From contig JAUHZU010000006.1 in assembly GCA_030425705.1 (NCBI GenBank), positions 179,078 to 243,077 of the forward strand: a stretch of DNA of 64,000 nt. Direction: 5' to 3'. The notes below the pieces were generated by a model, which was not told the DNA's origin, did no database searches, and saw nothing but the letters and a program-made list of their open reading frames with translations. The position numbers and the translations under genes are program-made. Positions 9,916-16,750 of this stretch are shown here, in pieces; position 1 is the first letter of the stretch, and each line of letters begins with the position of its first letter. The DNA comes from Phycisphaerae bacterium. GTDB lineage: Bacteria > Planctomycetota > Phycisphaerae > Phycisphaerales > Phycisphaeraceae.

Positions 9916-11403
9916 ATGACGCCCGACTGGGTCTGGCTGATCTTTGTGACGGCGATGGGTGGCTGCGTGGGCAGCTTCCTGAACGTGGTGATCTACCGCC
10001 TGCCGGCCGGGATGAGCGTGGTGTCGCCGCCGTCGCGCTGCCCCAACTGCGAGCAGCGGCTCGCCTGGCACGACAACGTGCCGGTGCTGGGCTGGCTCTG
10101 GCTGCGCGGCAGGTGCCGGACCTGCAAGAACCCGATCAGCGTGCAGTACCCGATCGTCGAGGCGCTGGTGGCGTTGATGTTCGGCGGGACGTATGTGCTG
10201 CTGTTCATGACCGGCTTCCGCGGGCCGTTCGCCAGCGCGCTGGTCGGTGTCGAGACCGCCTGGCCGGTGCTGATCGTGTGGTTCGTGCTGTTGGCGTCGC
10301 TGTTCGCGGCGACCGTGATCGACGCGCGGTACTACATCATCCCCCTGGAGATCCCCTGGGTGGTGTCGGCGGTGGCGCTGGTCGTCCTGCCGATAGGCGT
10401 CTGGCTTGAGCCGACGTTGCGAGATGTCGCGGCGGTGTCGCTGTTCACCGAGCCGTTCCTGCCGACGGTCGGCCACGCCGGAGCGCTGACGGCCTGGGGT
10501 GGGGCGCTGGGTCTGGTGGTTTCTCTGGTGCTCCGGCAGGTGGGCTTTGTGCCCGACAGTTTCGAGGGCGAGGACGATTTCGATATCGACATGGAAGGCG
10601 GTGACGAGCCGGCCGGCCCGACGCTCTCGCTTCCGGAGCGGGTGCTCATCTCGCTGGCCCCCGCGGGGTTTGTGCTGGGCATCGTGCTCAACGCGTTCCT
10701 GCAGGTCGGCGAAGGCGCGTTGCCCGGCAAGCTGCACGTCATCGCCGGCGGGGTGATCGGCTACCTCGCGCTGCGGCTGCCTGTCCTGGTCTGGCAGTTC
10801 ACGGCCGGCCGCCGTACGGGGGCCGGCACCGACGAGCAGGAACTCGACGACGAGGACGACGTCCCGCCCCTGAAGCACCCGCGCATGGTCGTGCTCAAGG
10901 AGTGCTTCTTCATCGCGTTCCCCCTGCTGGGGATGCTGGTGGGGCACTACCTCGCCACTAACGTGTGGGAGACGCCCTGGTCTACGGCCGGGTGGTACGA
11001 CACGCTGGGGGGCGCGGTGCTCGGGTTCCTCGTCGGCGGGGGGGTGATCTGGGCGATCCGTATCCTCGGCACGCTGGCCTTCGGCAAGGAGGCGATGGGC
11101 ATGGGCGATATCCACCTGCTCGCCGCGATCGGCGCGGTCGTCGGGTGGTGGGAGTCGGTGTTCCTGTGCATCTTTGTCGCCCCGTTCCTCGGGCTGGCGG
11201 TCGTGCTGATGTCGATGGATATGGCCGGGGTCGTGAAGCGGCCGGGCCGACAGATCCCGTACGGCCCGTACCTCGCGGGGGCGGCGGCGCTGATCGTGCT
11301 GCTGGGGATGGGCCGGATGGACCTGTTCGGCGTGCTGGAATCCCTCCAGCCGGTGGGTGAAGCTGGGGGGTTTGGACCTGAGCCCCCGCTTTTTGTACCT
11401 TAG
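9916..11403 (+). CDS. Prepilin peptidase (A24 family), enlarged
   Basis: An integral-membrane aspartic protease that cleaves and N-methylates type IV pilin-like precursors. It has the N-terminal methylase-associated segment GGCVGSFLNVVIYRLP, a zinc site formed by CPNC and CRTC, and two catalytic aspartates, in the VIDARYY segment and GMGDIHLLAAIGA. At 495 residues it is much longer than the usual 250-290: an acidic insert (EGEDDFDIDMEGGDE, about 215-230) and extra membrane helices lie between the two aspartate regions. Pseudopilin genes at 12961 and 26229 are likely substrates; a separate smaller CpaA-type peptidase serves the Tad locus. Confidence 0.88.
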   Translation: MTPDWVWLIFVTAMGGCVGSFLNVVIYRLPAGMSVVSPPSRCPNCEQRLAWHDNVPVLGWLWLRGRCRTCKNPISVQYPIVEALVALMFGGTYVLLFMTGFRGPFASALVGVETAWPVLIVWFVLLASLFAATVIDARYYIIPLEIPWVVSAVALVVLPIGVWLEPTLRDVAAVSLFTEPFLPTVGHAGALTAWGGALGLVVSLVLRQVGFVPDSFEGEDDFDIDMEGGDEPAGPTLSLPERVLISLAPAGFVLGIVLNAFLQVGEGALPGKLHVIAGGVIGYLALRLPVLVWQFTAGRRTGAGTDEQELDDEDDVPPLKHPRMVVLKECFFIAFPLLGMLVGHYLATNVWETPWSTAGWYDTLGGAVLGFLVGGGVIWAIRILGTLAFGKEAMGMGDIHLLAAIGAVVGWWESVFLCIFVAPFLGLAVVLMSMDMAGVVKRPGRQIPYGPYLAGAAALIVLLGMGRMDLFGVLESLQPVGEAGGFGPEPPLFVP

Positions 11404-11468
11404 TCGGATTCCTGACCCGTCCCACCGGACATGCGGCTGAGCCGCTCCCCCAGCGAAAGGATTTTGCG

Positions 11469-12140
11469 ATGTCGGTGACCAGATGCCTGCCCATGCTTCT
11501 CCTGTCCGCCGCCGTGCTGCTCGGCGTCGGCTGTCAGCGGCCCGTCGATGAGCGCAACGCGCTGATGGACCAGAACCGCGAAGCCCAGAGCGAGATCGAC
11601 CGCCTGCGTGCCGCGCTCGACCGGTCGATGCTCGATATCGGCAGTGTTAACGCCGAGAACAGCCGGCTCCAGGCCGAGAACGACGACCTCCGCCGCCGCC
11701 TCGCCGACGCGGGCAACGCCGGCATCGCCAACCGCGGCGCGTCCACCGGGTTCGAGGGCATCCCCGACATCGAGGTCGAGCGCACCGACACACAGATCGC
11801 CGTCCGCGTGCCCGGCGACGTGCTGTTCGCCTCCGGCCAGGCCGAGCTCAAGGGCTCGTCGCTGGCGACGCTCGACGAGTTGGCTGGCATCCTGCAGTCG
11901 CAGTACCCCAACAACACGATCCGCATCGAGGGCTACACCGACCAGGACCCGATCCGCCGGTCCGGCTGGGCCGACAACCTCGAGCTGTCCCTGCAGCGTG
12001 CCGCCGCGGTGCACCGCCACCTCGCGACCCGCGGGCTCAGCAGCGAGCGCATGTACGCCGCCGGCTTCGGCGCGACCCGGCTGCGCAACTCCAAGGAGCA
12101 GAGCCGCCGCGTCGAGATCGTCGTCGTGCTCCGCGAGTAG
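11469..12140 (+). CDS. OmpA-family lipoprotein
   Basis: A 223-residue outer-membrane or periplasmic lipoprotein. A signal peptide with lipobox LLGVGC is followed by a coiled coil (about 28-75, heptads around RLRAALDRS and NSRLQAENDDLRRRL) and a C-terminal OmpA/Pal peptidoglycan-binding domain. That domain has FASGQAELKGSSLATLDELA, the IEGYTDQDPI strand and the NLELSLQRAAAVHRHL helix, with the final SRRVEIVV. The coiled coil plus OmpA domain resembles MotB/TolR-type or YiaD-like envelope proteins. The ATG has an AAGGA site 8 nt upstream. A strong terminator follows. Confidence 0.85.
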   Translation: MSVTRCLPMLLLSAAVLLGVGCQRPVDERNALMDQNREAQSEIDRLRAALDRSMLDIGSVNAENSRLQAENDDLRRRLADAGNAGIANRGASTGFEGIPDIEVERTDTQIAVRVPGDVLFASGQAELKGSSLATLDELAGILQSQYPNNTIRIEGYTDQDPIRRSGWADNLELSLQRAAAVHRHLATRGLSSERMYAAGFGATRLRNSKEQSRRVEIVVVLRE

Positions 12141-12169
12141 GGAACGCTCCCACACCACCGACCTCACCC

Positions 12170-12206
12170 CGGACTGGTTGCTTTGGCAGCCAGTCCGTTT
12201 CACTTT
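12170..12206 (+). terminator. Rho-independent terminator after the OmpA-family gene
   Basis: A 12-bp stem (12170-12181 with 12186-12197, including one G-U pair) has the 4-nt loop TTTG and is followed by TTTCACTTT. It separates the lipoprotein gene from hisH. Confidence 0.8.
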
Positions 12207-12226
12207 GAGTTGAATCAAGACGCACG

Positions 12227-12895
12227 ATGATCGGCATCCTCGACTACGGCATGGGCAACCTCCGCTCGGTGCAGAAGGCGCTGCAGCGCGTCGGTGCCGA
12301 GGCGCAGACGATCGGCCGGCCCGAAGCGGTCGCATTGTGTGACCGCGTCGTGCTCCCGGGGGTCGGCGCGTTCGCGGACGGCATGGCCCACCTCCGCGCG
12401 ACCGGCATGGACCAGGCCGTGCTCGACTACATCGCCACCGGCCGCCCGCTCATGGGCATCTGCCTGGGCATGCAGCTGCTCTTTGGGGCCTCGCAGGAAG
12501 GCGCGACGGAGGCCAGCCAGCCGGTGCCGGGCCTCGGCGTCCTGCCCGGCCGCGTCGTCCGCTTCGAGGAGGATCAGGGGCCCGGCCAAGCACGCCTCAA
12601 GGTCCCGCATATGGGCTGGAACCGCATCGACTGGCAATCCGGCACCGCGCTCTTCGACGGGTTGACGCCCGGCGGCCACGTCTATTTTGTCCACGCCTAT
12701 TACTGCCAGCCCGAACACCCCGCCGACACCGCCGCGACAACGACCTACGGCCGACCGTTCTGCTCGGCCGTGCACCGCGACAACATCTGGGCGACCCAGT
12801 TCCACCCCGAGAAATCGCAGCAGGTCGGGCTCCGCATCCTGAAGAACTTCGTCGAGCGTGCGGCTGACCGGCCATCCGATCCGTCGACCGGCTGA
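12227..12895 (+). CDS. hisH: Imidazole glycerol phosphate synthase, glutaminase subunit
   Basis: HisH supplies ammonia to HisF for histidine (and AICAR) formation. The 222-residue class I amidotransferase begins IGILDYGMGNLRSVQKAL, has the oxyanion region PGVGAF, nucleophile Cys79 in MGICLGMQLLF, and the catalytic pair in TQFHPEKSQ. It is full length and stands alone, with no other his genes nearby. The C-terminal tail (DRPSDPSTG) is short and non-conserved. No strong ribosome-binding site is visible before the ATG. Confidence 0.95.
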   Translation: MIGILDYGMGNLRSVQKALQRVGAEAQTIGRPEAVALCDRVVLPGVGAFADGMAHLRATGMDQAVLDYIATGRPLMGICLGMQLLFGASQEGATEASQPVPGLGVLPGRVVRFEEDQGPGQARLKVPHMGWNRIDWQSGTALFDGLTPGGHVYFVHAYYCQPEHPADTAATTTYGRPFCSAVHRDNIWATQFHPEKSQQVGLRILKNFVERAADRPSDPSTG

Positions 12896-12960
12896 ACCGC
12901 CAACCATCCGTCGCGTATGATGGGGTAGACCCTGAGTACCGATGCAGGAGGCAAACGGGC

Positions 12961-13557
12961 ATGAACCGCATGTCAGCACACGCTCGCGGCCGGGCCGCCG
13001 CCGGGTTCACACTGGTCGAGCTGCTGGTCGTCATCTCGATCATCGGGATCCTGATCGGGCTGCTCCTGCCGGTGCTCGCCAACGTCCGCAAGGACGCCCG
13101 CAAGATCACCTGCGCCTCGAACCTGCGGCAGGTCGGCATCGCGTTCCAGGCCTACCGCACGGACAACAAAGAGATCATGCCCATTGCGCGGTACATGCCG
13201 CCGCCGTTCCTGAGCGCCGACACGGACCCGCCGCTCTACGACGCGTTGGAGGACCAGCTCCCGCACAACGGCGAGGACACCAACGAGGTCTGGCAGTGCC
13301 CCGACGACGAGGTGGTCTACGACCTGTGCGGGTCCAGCTACGACTACCTCTCGTTCGTCGGCGGGATGCGCGTCGACCAGTTGTTCTTCATCGAGCTGGG
13401 CTTTATCCAGGAAAGCGAGCTCGTGATCGTGCGTGACTTCGATAACACGTCTGCCGAGCTGGACACCGGGACCGAGCAACTCGAGGTGCCGGCCCGGCAC
13501 CTGCGGCGGAACAACCTCTTTGCCGATGGCCACGTCGGCGTGATCGTGCTTGAGTAA
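12961..13557 (+). CDS. Type II secretion-like pseudopilin, planctomycete H-X-DG family
   Basis: A 198-residue prepilin-like protein. Its basic leader ends at AGFTLVELLVVISIIGILIG, the class III cleavage/methylation site and hydrophobic helix. The CASNLRQVGIAFQAYRTDNKEIMP segment and the C-terminal RHLRRNNLFADGHV (H-X8-DG) mark the large planctomycete family of prepilin-type proteins. Its export function is unknown. A TATGAT -10-like box (12916-12921) and AGGAGG 8 nt before the ATG support the start. The next gene begins 14 bp later, probably in the same operon. Confidence 0.85.
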   Translation: MNRMSAHARGRAAAGFTLVELLVVISIIGILIGLLLPVLANVRKDARKITCASNLRQVGIAFQAYRTDNKEIMPIARYMPPPFLSADTDPPLYDALEDQLPHNGEDTNEVWQCPDDEVVYDLCGSSYDYLSFVGGMRVDQLFFIELGFIQESELVIVRDFDNTSAELDTGTEQLEVPARHLRRNNLFADGHVGVIVLE

Positions 13558-13571
13558 CCAGGGAGTGTCCG

Positions 13572-14150
13572 ATGCCACAACGCACAGACGACAGGCGGAA
13601 GAAGAAGGTCCTCGCGGCGGTGCTTGCACTGGTCGCGGTGCTCGTGCTGCTGCTGGGCGGCTGGTTCGCGTGGCGGCAGACCAGCCCGCCGCTGCCCGAA
13701 GACCTGGCGGACATCGAGGACCTGCTGGACGACGGCCGGTACCAGCGGATGAGCAACGCCGAGCAGCGGCCGTACCAGGAGCGGATCAACGAGCTCTGGG
13801 GCGGGATGAGCCCGGAAGACCGGGAGCGTCTGGGCGAACTGATCCAGGACAACCCCGATGCGCAGCAGGCGGCGATGGACGCGATGGTTCAGGGCATGCG
13901 CGACATGTATGCCAACGCAGTACGCAGCGGGAATATGGGCCCTCTCAATGCGATGGCCGACCAGATGGGCAACCGTATGGCCGAGGGCGGCGGCGACCGA
14001 CCGGAGATGACCGAGGAAGAACTAGAAGAGGCACGCGACCGCATGAACAACTTCCTCGACTCCGGCGATCCGCAGGCGATGGGGTTCATGTCGGAGATGT
14101 TCAAGGGCATGATGGAGCGCCGCCGCGAGCGCGGGCTCGGCGGGTTCTGA
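13572..14150 (+). CDS. Single-pass membrane protein with helical exported domain, unknown
   Basis: A 192-residue protein. A basic start (RRKKK) is followed by one strongly hydrophobic membrane segment (about 13-33) and a charged, mainly helical extracytoplasmic part rich in Met, Asp, Glu and Arg. The motif MSPEDRERLGELIQDNPDAQQAA and a Met-rich C-terminus (MGFMSEMFKGMMERRRERG) are notable, but I recognise no family. It lies 14 bp after the pseudopilin gene on the same strand, so it may assist pseudopilus assembly. It converges on the aminotransferase gene. Confidence 0.6.
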   Translation: MPQRTDDRRKKKVLAAVLALVAVLVLLLGGWFAWRQTSPPLPEDLADIEDLLDDGRYQRMSNAEQRPYQERINELWGGMSPEDRERLGELIQDNPDAQQAAMDAMVQGMRDMYANAVRSGNMGPLNAMADQMGNRMAEGGGDRPEMTEEELEEARDRMNNFLDSGDPQAMGFMSEMFKGMMERRRERGLGGF

Positions 14151-14166
14151 TCGATCCGCGGGGCGT

Positions 14167-15078
14167 TCAGGCCTGAGAATCCCCGCCGGCCGTCTCGGAC
14201 TCGATCGTGTCCAGCACCGCCTGCCGGAGCTGCGCGGTCACCGGCCCGGGTCGGCCGGCTCCGATGGTTTTCTTCTCCACCGCCGACACCGGCAGCACCC
14301 GCCAGTTCGCGTTGGTGAGGAACACCTCGTCGGCGTTCAGCAGTTCCTCGACCGAGAGCATCCGGCGTTCGACGTCGATGCCCAGCCGCTGGGCCAGCTC
14401 GATCACCAGCCCGCGCGTCGTGCCGGGCAGCACCGGGGCGGGGAGGGCCTCGTCCTGCTCCTCGCCGTGAGCGATGGGGGTGAGCAGCCGGCCGTCCTTG
14501 ACCAGGAACACATTGGACACCGCGCCCGAGGCGAGGTGGTTGGTGACGTTGAGCCAGATCGTCTCGGAACAGCCCAGCGCCGCGGCCTGGCGCAGCGACC
14601 GCAGGCGGGACCAGTAGGCGAGCGTCTTGTGGCCGGCGGTGACATCGAAGGGGTTGGCGGCCTGGCCGTAGACAGCAACCGTGACGCCGCGTTCGAAGTA
14701 GGCCGGGTCGAACACGGTGGGGGGGCTGGGGACGACGGCGACGGTCTGGCGGACCTTCATGGCCGGGCCGTCTTCCTGCCGGAGCATCGAGAGCGTGCCG
14801 GCGGTCACCGTCAGGCGGACGCGGGCTTCCCGGAGCCCGTTGGCCTTCAGGGTCTGACCTACGGCGTCGGCGAGCGGGGCGGTGTCCATCTCGGCGGCGA
14901 GGCCCAGCTCCGCGGCCGACCGCTTCAGCCGGGCCAGGTGGGCGTCGAGGCGGAAGACCCGGCCGTGGTGGGCGGACATCGTCTCGAACAGCCCGACGGC
15001 GTGCTGGAGCCCGGCGTCTTCGACGCTGACCTGGGCTTGCTCGGCGGGGACGATCTGGCCGTTGAGGTAGATGTTCAT
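14167..15078 (-). CDS. Class IV PLP aminotransferase (IlvE / PabC-like)
   Basis: A 303-residue fold-type IV PLP enzyme: either a branched-chain or D-amino acid aminotransferase, or aminodeoxychorismate lyase. It starts [25 protein letters not shown] in the typical way. The PLP lysine lies in [12 protein letters not shown], followed by the phosphate-binding [25 protein letters not shown] and [14 protein letters not shown] segments. The sequence alone does not decide the substrate. It is monocistronic and convergent with the 192-aa gene; its 5' end is close to the divergent rpmE2 promoter. Confidence 0.8.
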   Translation of the reverse strand: MNIYLNGQIVPAEQAQVSVEDAGLQHAVGLFETMSAHHGRVFRLDAHLARLKRSAAELGLAAEMDTAPLADAVGQTLKANGLREARVRLTVTAGTLSMLRQEDGPAMKVRQTVAVVPSPPTVFDPAYFERGVTVAVYGQAANPFDVTAGHKTLAYWSRLRSLRQAAALGCSETIWLNVTNHLASGAVSNVFLVKDGRLLTPIAHGEEQDEALPAPVLPGTTRGLVIELAQRLGIDVERRMLSVEELLNADEVFLTNANWRVLPVSAVEKKTIGAGRPGPVTAQLRQAVLDTIESETAGGDSQA

Positions 15079-15103
15079 AGGGCGCGGGCGGGCGGGGGAG
15101 GGG

Positions 15104-15133
15104 TTGCGGGTAGCCGGTCGGTTTGGCTATACT
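15104..15133 (+). promoter_or_regulatory. Promoter of rpmE2
   Basis: TTGCGG (15104-15109) and TATACT (15128-15133) are separated by 18 bp, a good match to a housekeeping sigma promoter. The predicted start near 15140 leaves a leader of about 70 nt before rpmE2. Confidence 0.6.
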
Positions 15134-15139
15134 ACCCGG

Positions 15140-15176
15140 CTCGGCTGGACGAGGCCCGGCGTCCTCCCATCCAGCG
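15140..15176 (+). promoter_or_regulatory. Candidate L31 mRNA leader hairpin
   Basis: GCTGGA (15144-15149) pairs with TCCAGC (15170-15175), and inner GAGG (15151-15154) pairs with CCTC (15163-15166), with a small asymmetric internal loop. The hairpin lies at the predicted 5' end of the rpmE2 transcript. L31 leaders that bind the protein and repress their own synthesis are known in other phyla; that this one does so is inferred. Confidence 0.4.
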
Positions 15177-15211
15177 CGAGTCCATCCCCCCACGCCTACG
15201 ACTGCCAAGCC

Positions 15212-15475
15212 ATGAAAAGCGACATCCACCCGAAGTATCAGCAGGTTGTGTTCAAGGACGTGTCCGCGGACTGGGCCTTCCTGTCCCGCTCGACCCTGAC
15301 GAGCAAGGAAACGATCACCTGGGAAGACGGCAAGGAGTACCCGCTCATCAAGGTGGACATCTCCTCGGCCAGCCACCCGTTCTACACCGGCAAGCAGAAG
15401 TTCCTCGACGCCGCGGGCCGGGTCGAGAAGTTCCAGAAGAAGTTTGCCGGCGGCAACTACTTCAAGAAGAAGTAG
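15212..15475 (+). CDS. rpmE2: Ribosomal protein L31, type B
   Basis: An 87-residue 50S protein of the type B (zinc-independent) class, lacking the CxxC pairs of type A. Recognisable segments are [55 protein letters not shown] and the basic end [17 protein letters not shown] chose the ATG at 15212 as the standard L31 start. The transcript carries a leader hairpin and ends at a strong terminator 17 bp after the stop. Type B L31 is often induced under zinc limitation; no Zur box was recognised. Confidence 0.95.
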   Translation: MKSDIHPKYQQVVFKDVSADWAFLSRSTLTSKETITWEDGKEYPLIKVDISSASHPFYTGKQKFLDAAGRVEKFQKKFAGGNYFKKK

Positions 15476-15491
15476 CACCCCACACTCGACA

Positions 15492-15523
15492 CAGCCGCGC
15501 GATCCCCGTTGCGCGGCTGTTTT
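15492..15523 (+). terminator. Rho-independent terminator of rpmE2
   Basis: CAGCCGCGC (15492-15500) pairs with GCGCGGCTG (15511-15519) around a 10-nt loop, followed by TTTT. It separates rpmE2 from prfA. Confidence 0.88.
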
Positions 15524-15606
15524 GTGCGCGTCTGGCGGCGTGTGCCCGGCCGTGCCACCCGCATGGACGCGTGCCTTCTGTTTTCTAACGCCTGGCTTAT
15601 TCAGCG

Positions 15607-16683
15607 ATGCCCAACCCCAAGCTGATCGCGAAGCTCGACGAGATCGCCGGCCGTTTCGACGAGTTGGAGCGCCAGCTCGCGGACCCGGTGGTGGTGTCGG
15701 ACCACAACGCGGTGATGCGGCTGAGCATCAAGCGGGCGGCGATCGCGGGCGTGGTCGAGCGGTACCGGGGGTACCAGAAACAGCAGCAGGACCTGGCGGA
15801 GGCGAAAGAAATCATCGCCGACGGCAGCGACGCAGAGCTGGTCGAGCTGGCGCGCGAACAGGTCGACGAGCTGGAGGGGGCGTCCGGGGAGCTGCTGGAG
15901 GCGATCGGCAACGAGTTGGTGACGGCCGACGACGCGGCGGTGGGCGCGGTGATCCTCGAGGTGCGCAGCGGTGCGGGGGGCGACGAGGCGGCGTTGTTTG
16001 CCGGCGAGGTCTACGAGATGTACCAGACCTTCGCGAAATCGCGCGGCTGGAAGATCGAGACGATGGACTTCTCGGCGGGGGAGCAGGGCGGTGTGCGGAA
16101 CGTGACGGCGAGCGTGACCGGCGAGGGGGTGTGGCAGGGCCTGGGCTACGAGGGTGGGGTGCATTGCGTCAAGCGTGTGCCGGCGACGGAGACCCAGGGC
16201 CGGGTGCACACGAGCACATGCACGGTCGCGGTCCTGCCCGAGCCGGAAGAGCTGGAGGTGGTGATCCCCGACAGCGACGTGGATATCCACGTGACGACGG
16301 CCCAGGGCCCGGGCGGGCAGAACGTGAACAAGGTGGCGACCGCGGTCCACATGATCCACAAGCCCACGGGGATCGAGGTGCGGATGCAGGAGAGCAAGAG
16401 CCAGCACCAGAACCGGGAGAAGGCGTGGCAGCTCTTGCGGGCGCGGGTCTACGAGCACGAGCAGGCGAAGCTGGACGCCGAGCGGGCCGAGAGCCGCAGC
16501 GCGATGATCGGCACGGGCGGGCGGAGCGAGCGGGTGCGGACGTACCGGTGGAAGGACAACATGGTGGTGGATCACCGGTTGGGCGAGTCGTTCAATCTCG
16601 GCAAGGTGATGGCCGGCGACCTGCAGCCCATGGTGGACCAGCTCATCGCGCGGGACCGGGCCCAGCGGCTGGCGGCGCTCTAG
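15607..16683 (+). CDS. prfA: Peptide chain release factor 1
   Basis: RF1 recognises UAA and UAG stop codons and triggers peptide release. The 358-residue protein has the codon-recognition tripeptide PAT (192-194, in KRVPATETQGRVHTS) and the catalytic GGQ (236-238, in QGPGGQNVNK). The PxT motif separates it from RF2, which has SPF. The C-terminal DLQPMVDQLIARDRAQRL is typical. No prmC gene follows; a large exported protein gene starts 67 bp downstream. Confidence 0.97.
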   Translation: MPNPKLIAKLDEIAGRFDELERQLADPVVVSDHNAVMRLSIKRAAIAGVVERYRGYQKQQQDLAEAKEIIADGSDAELVELAREQVDELEGASGELLEAIGNELVTADDAAVGAVILEVRSGAGGDEAALFAGEVYEMYQTFAKSRGWKIETMDFSAGEQGGVRNVTASVTGEGVWQGLGYEGGVHCVKRVPATETQGRVHTSTCTVAVLPEPEELEVVIPDSDVDIHVTTAQGPGGQNVNKVATAVHMIHKPTGIEVRMQESKSQHQNREKAWQLLRARVYEHEQAKLDAERAESRSAMIGTGGRSERVRTYRWKDNMVVDHRLGESFNLGKVMAGDLQPMVDQLIARDRAQRLAAL

Positions 16684-16750
16684 CCAGGCCGGGTGGATCG
16701 GTCCATCGGCCTTTTGGCCCCTCGATCGCGGGGCAGCCGATAACACCTGC

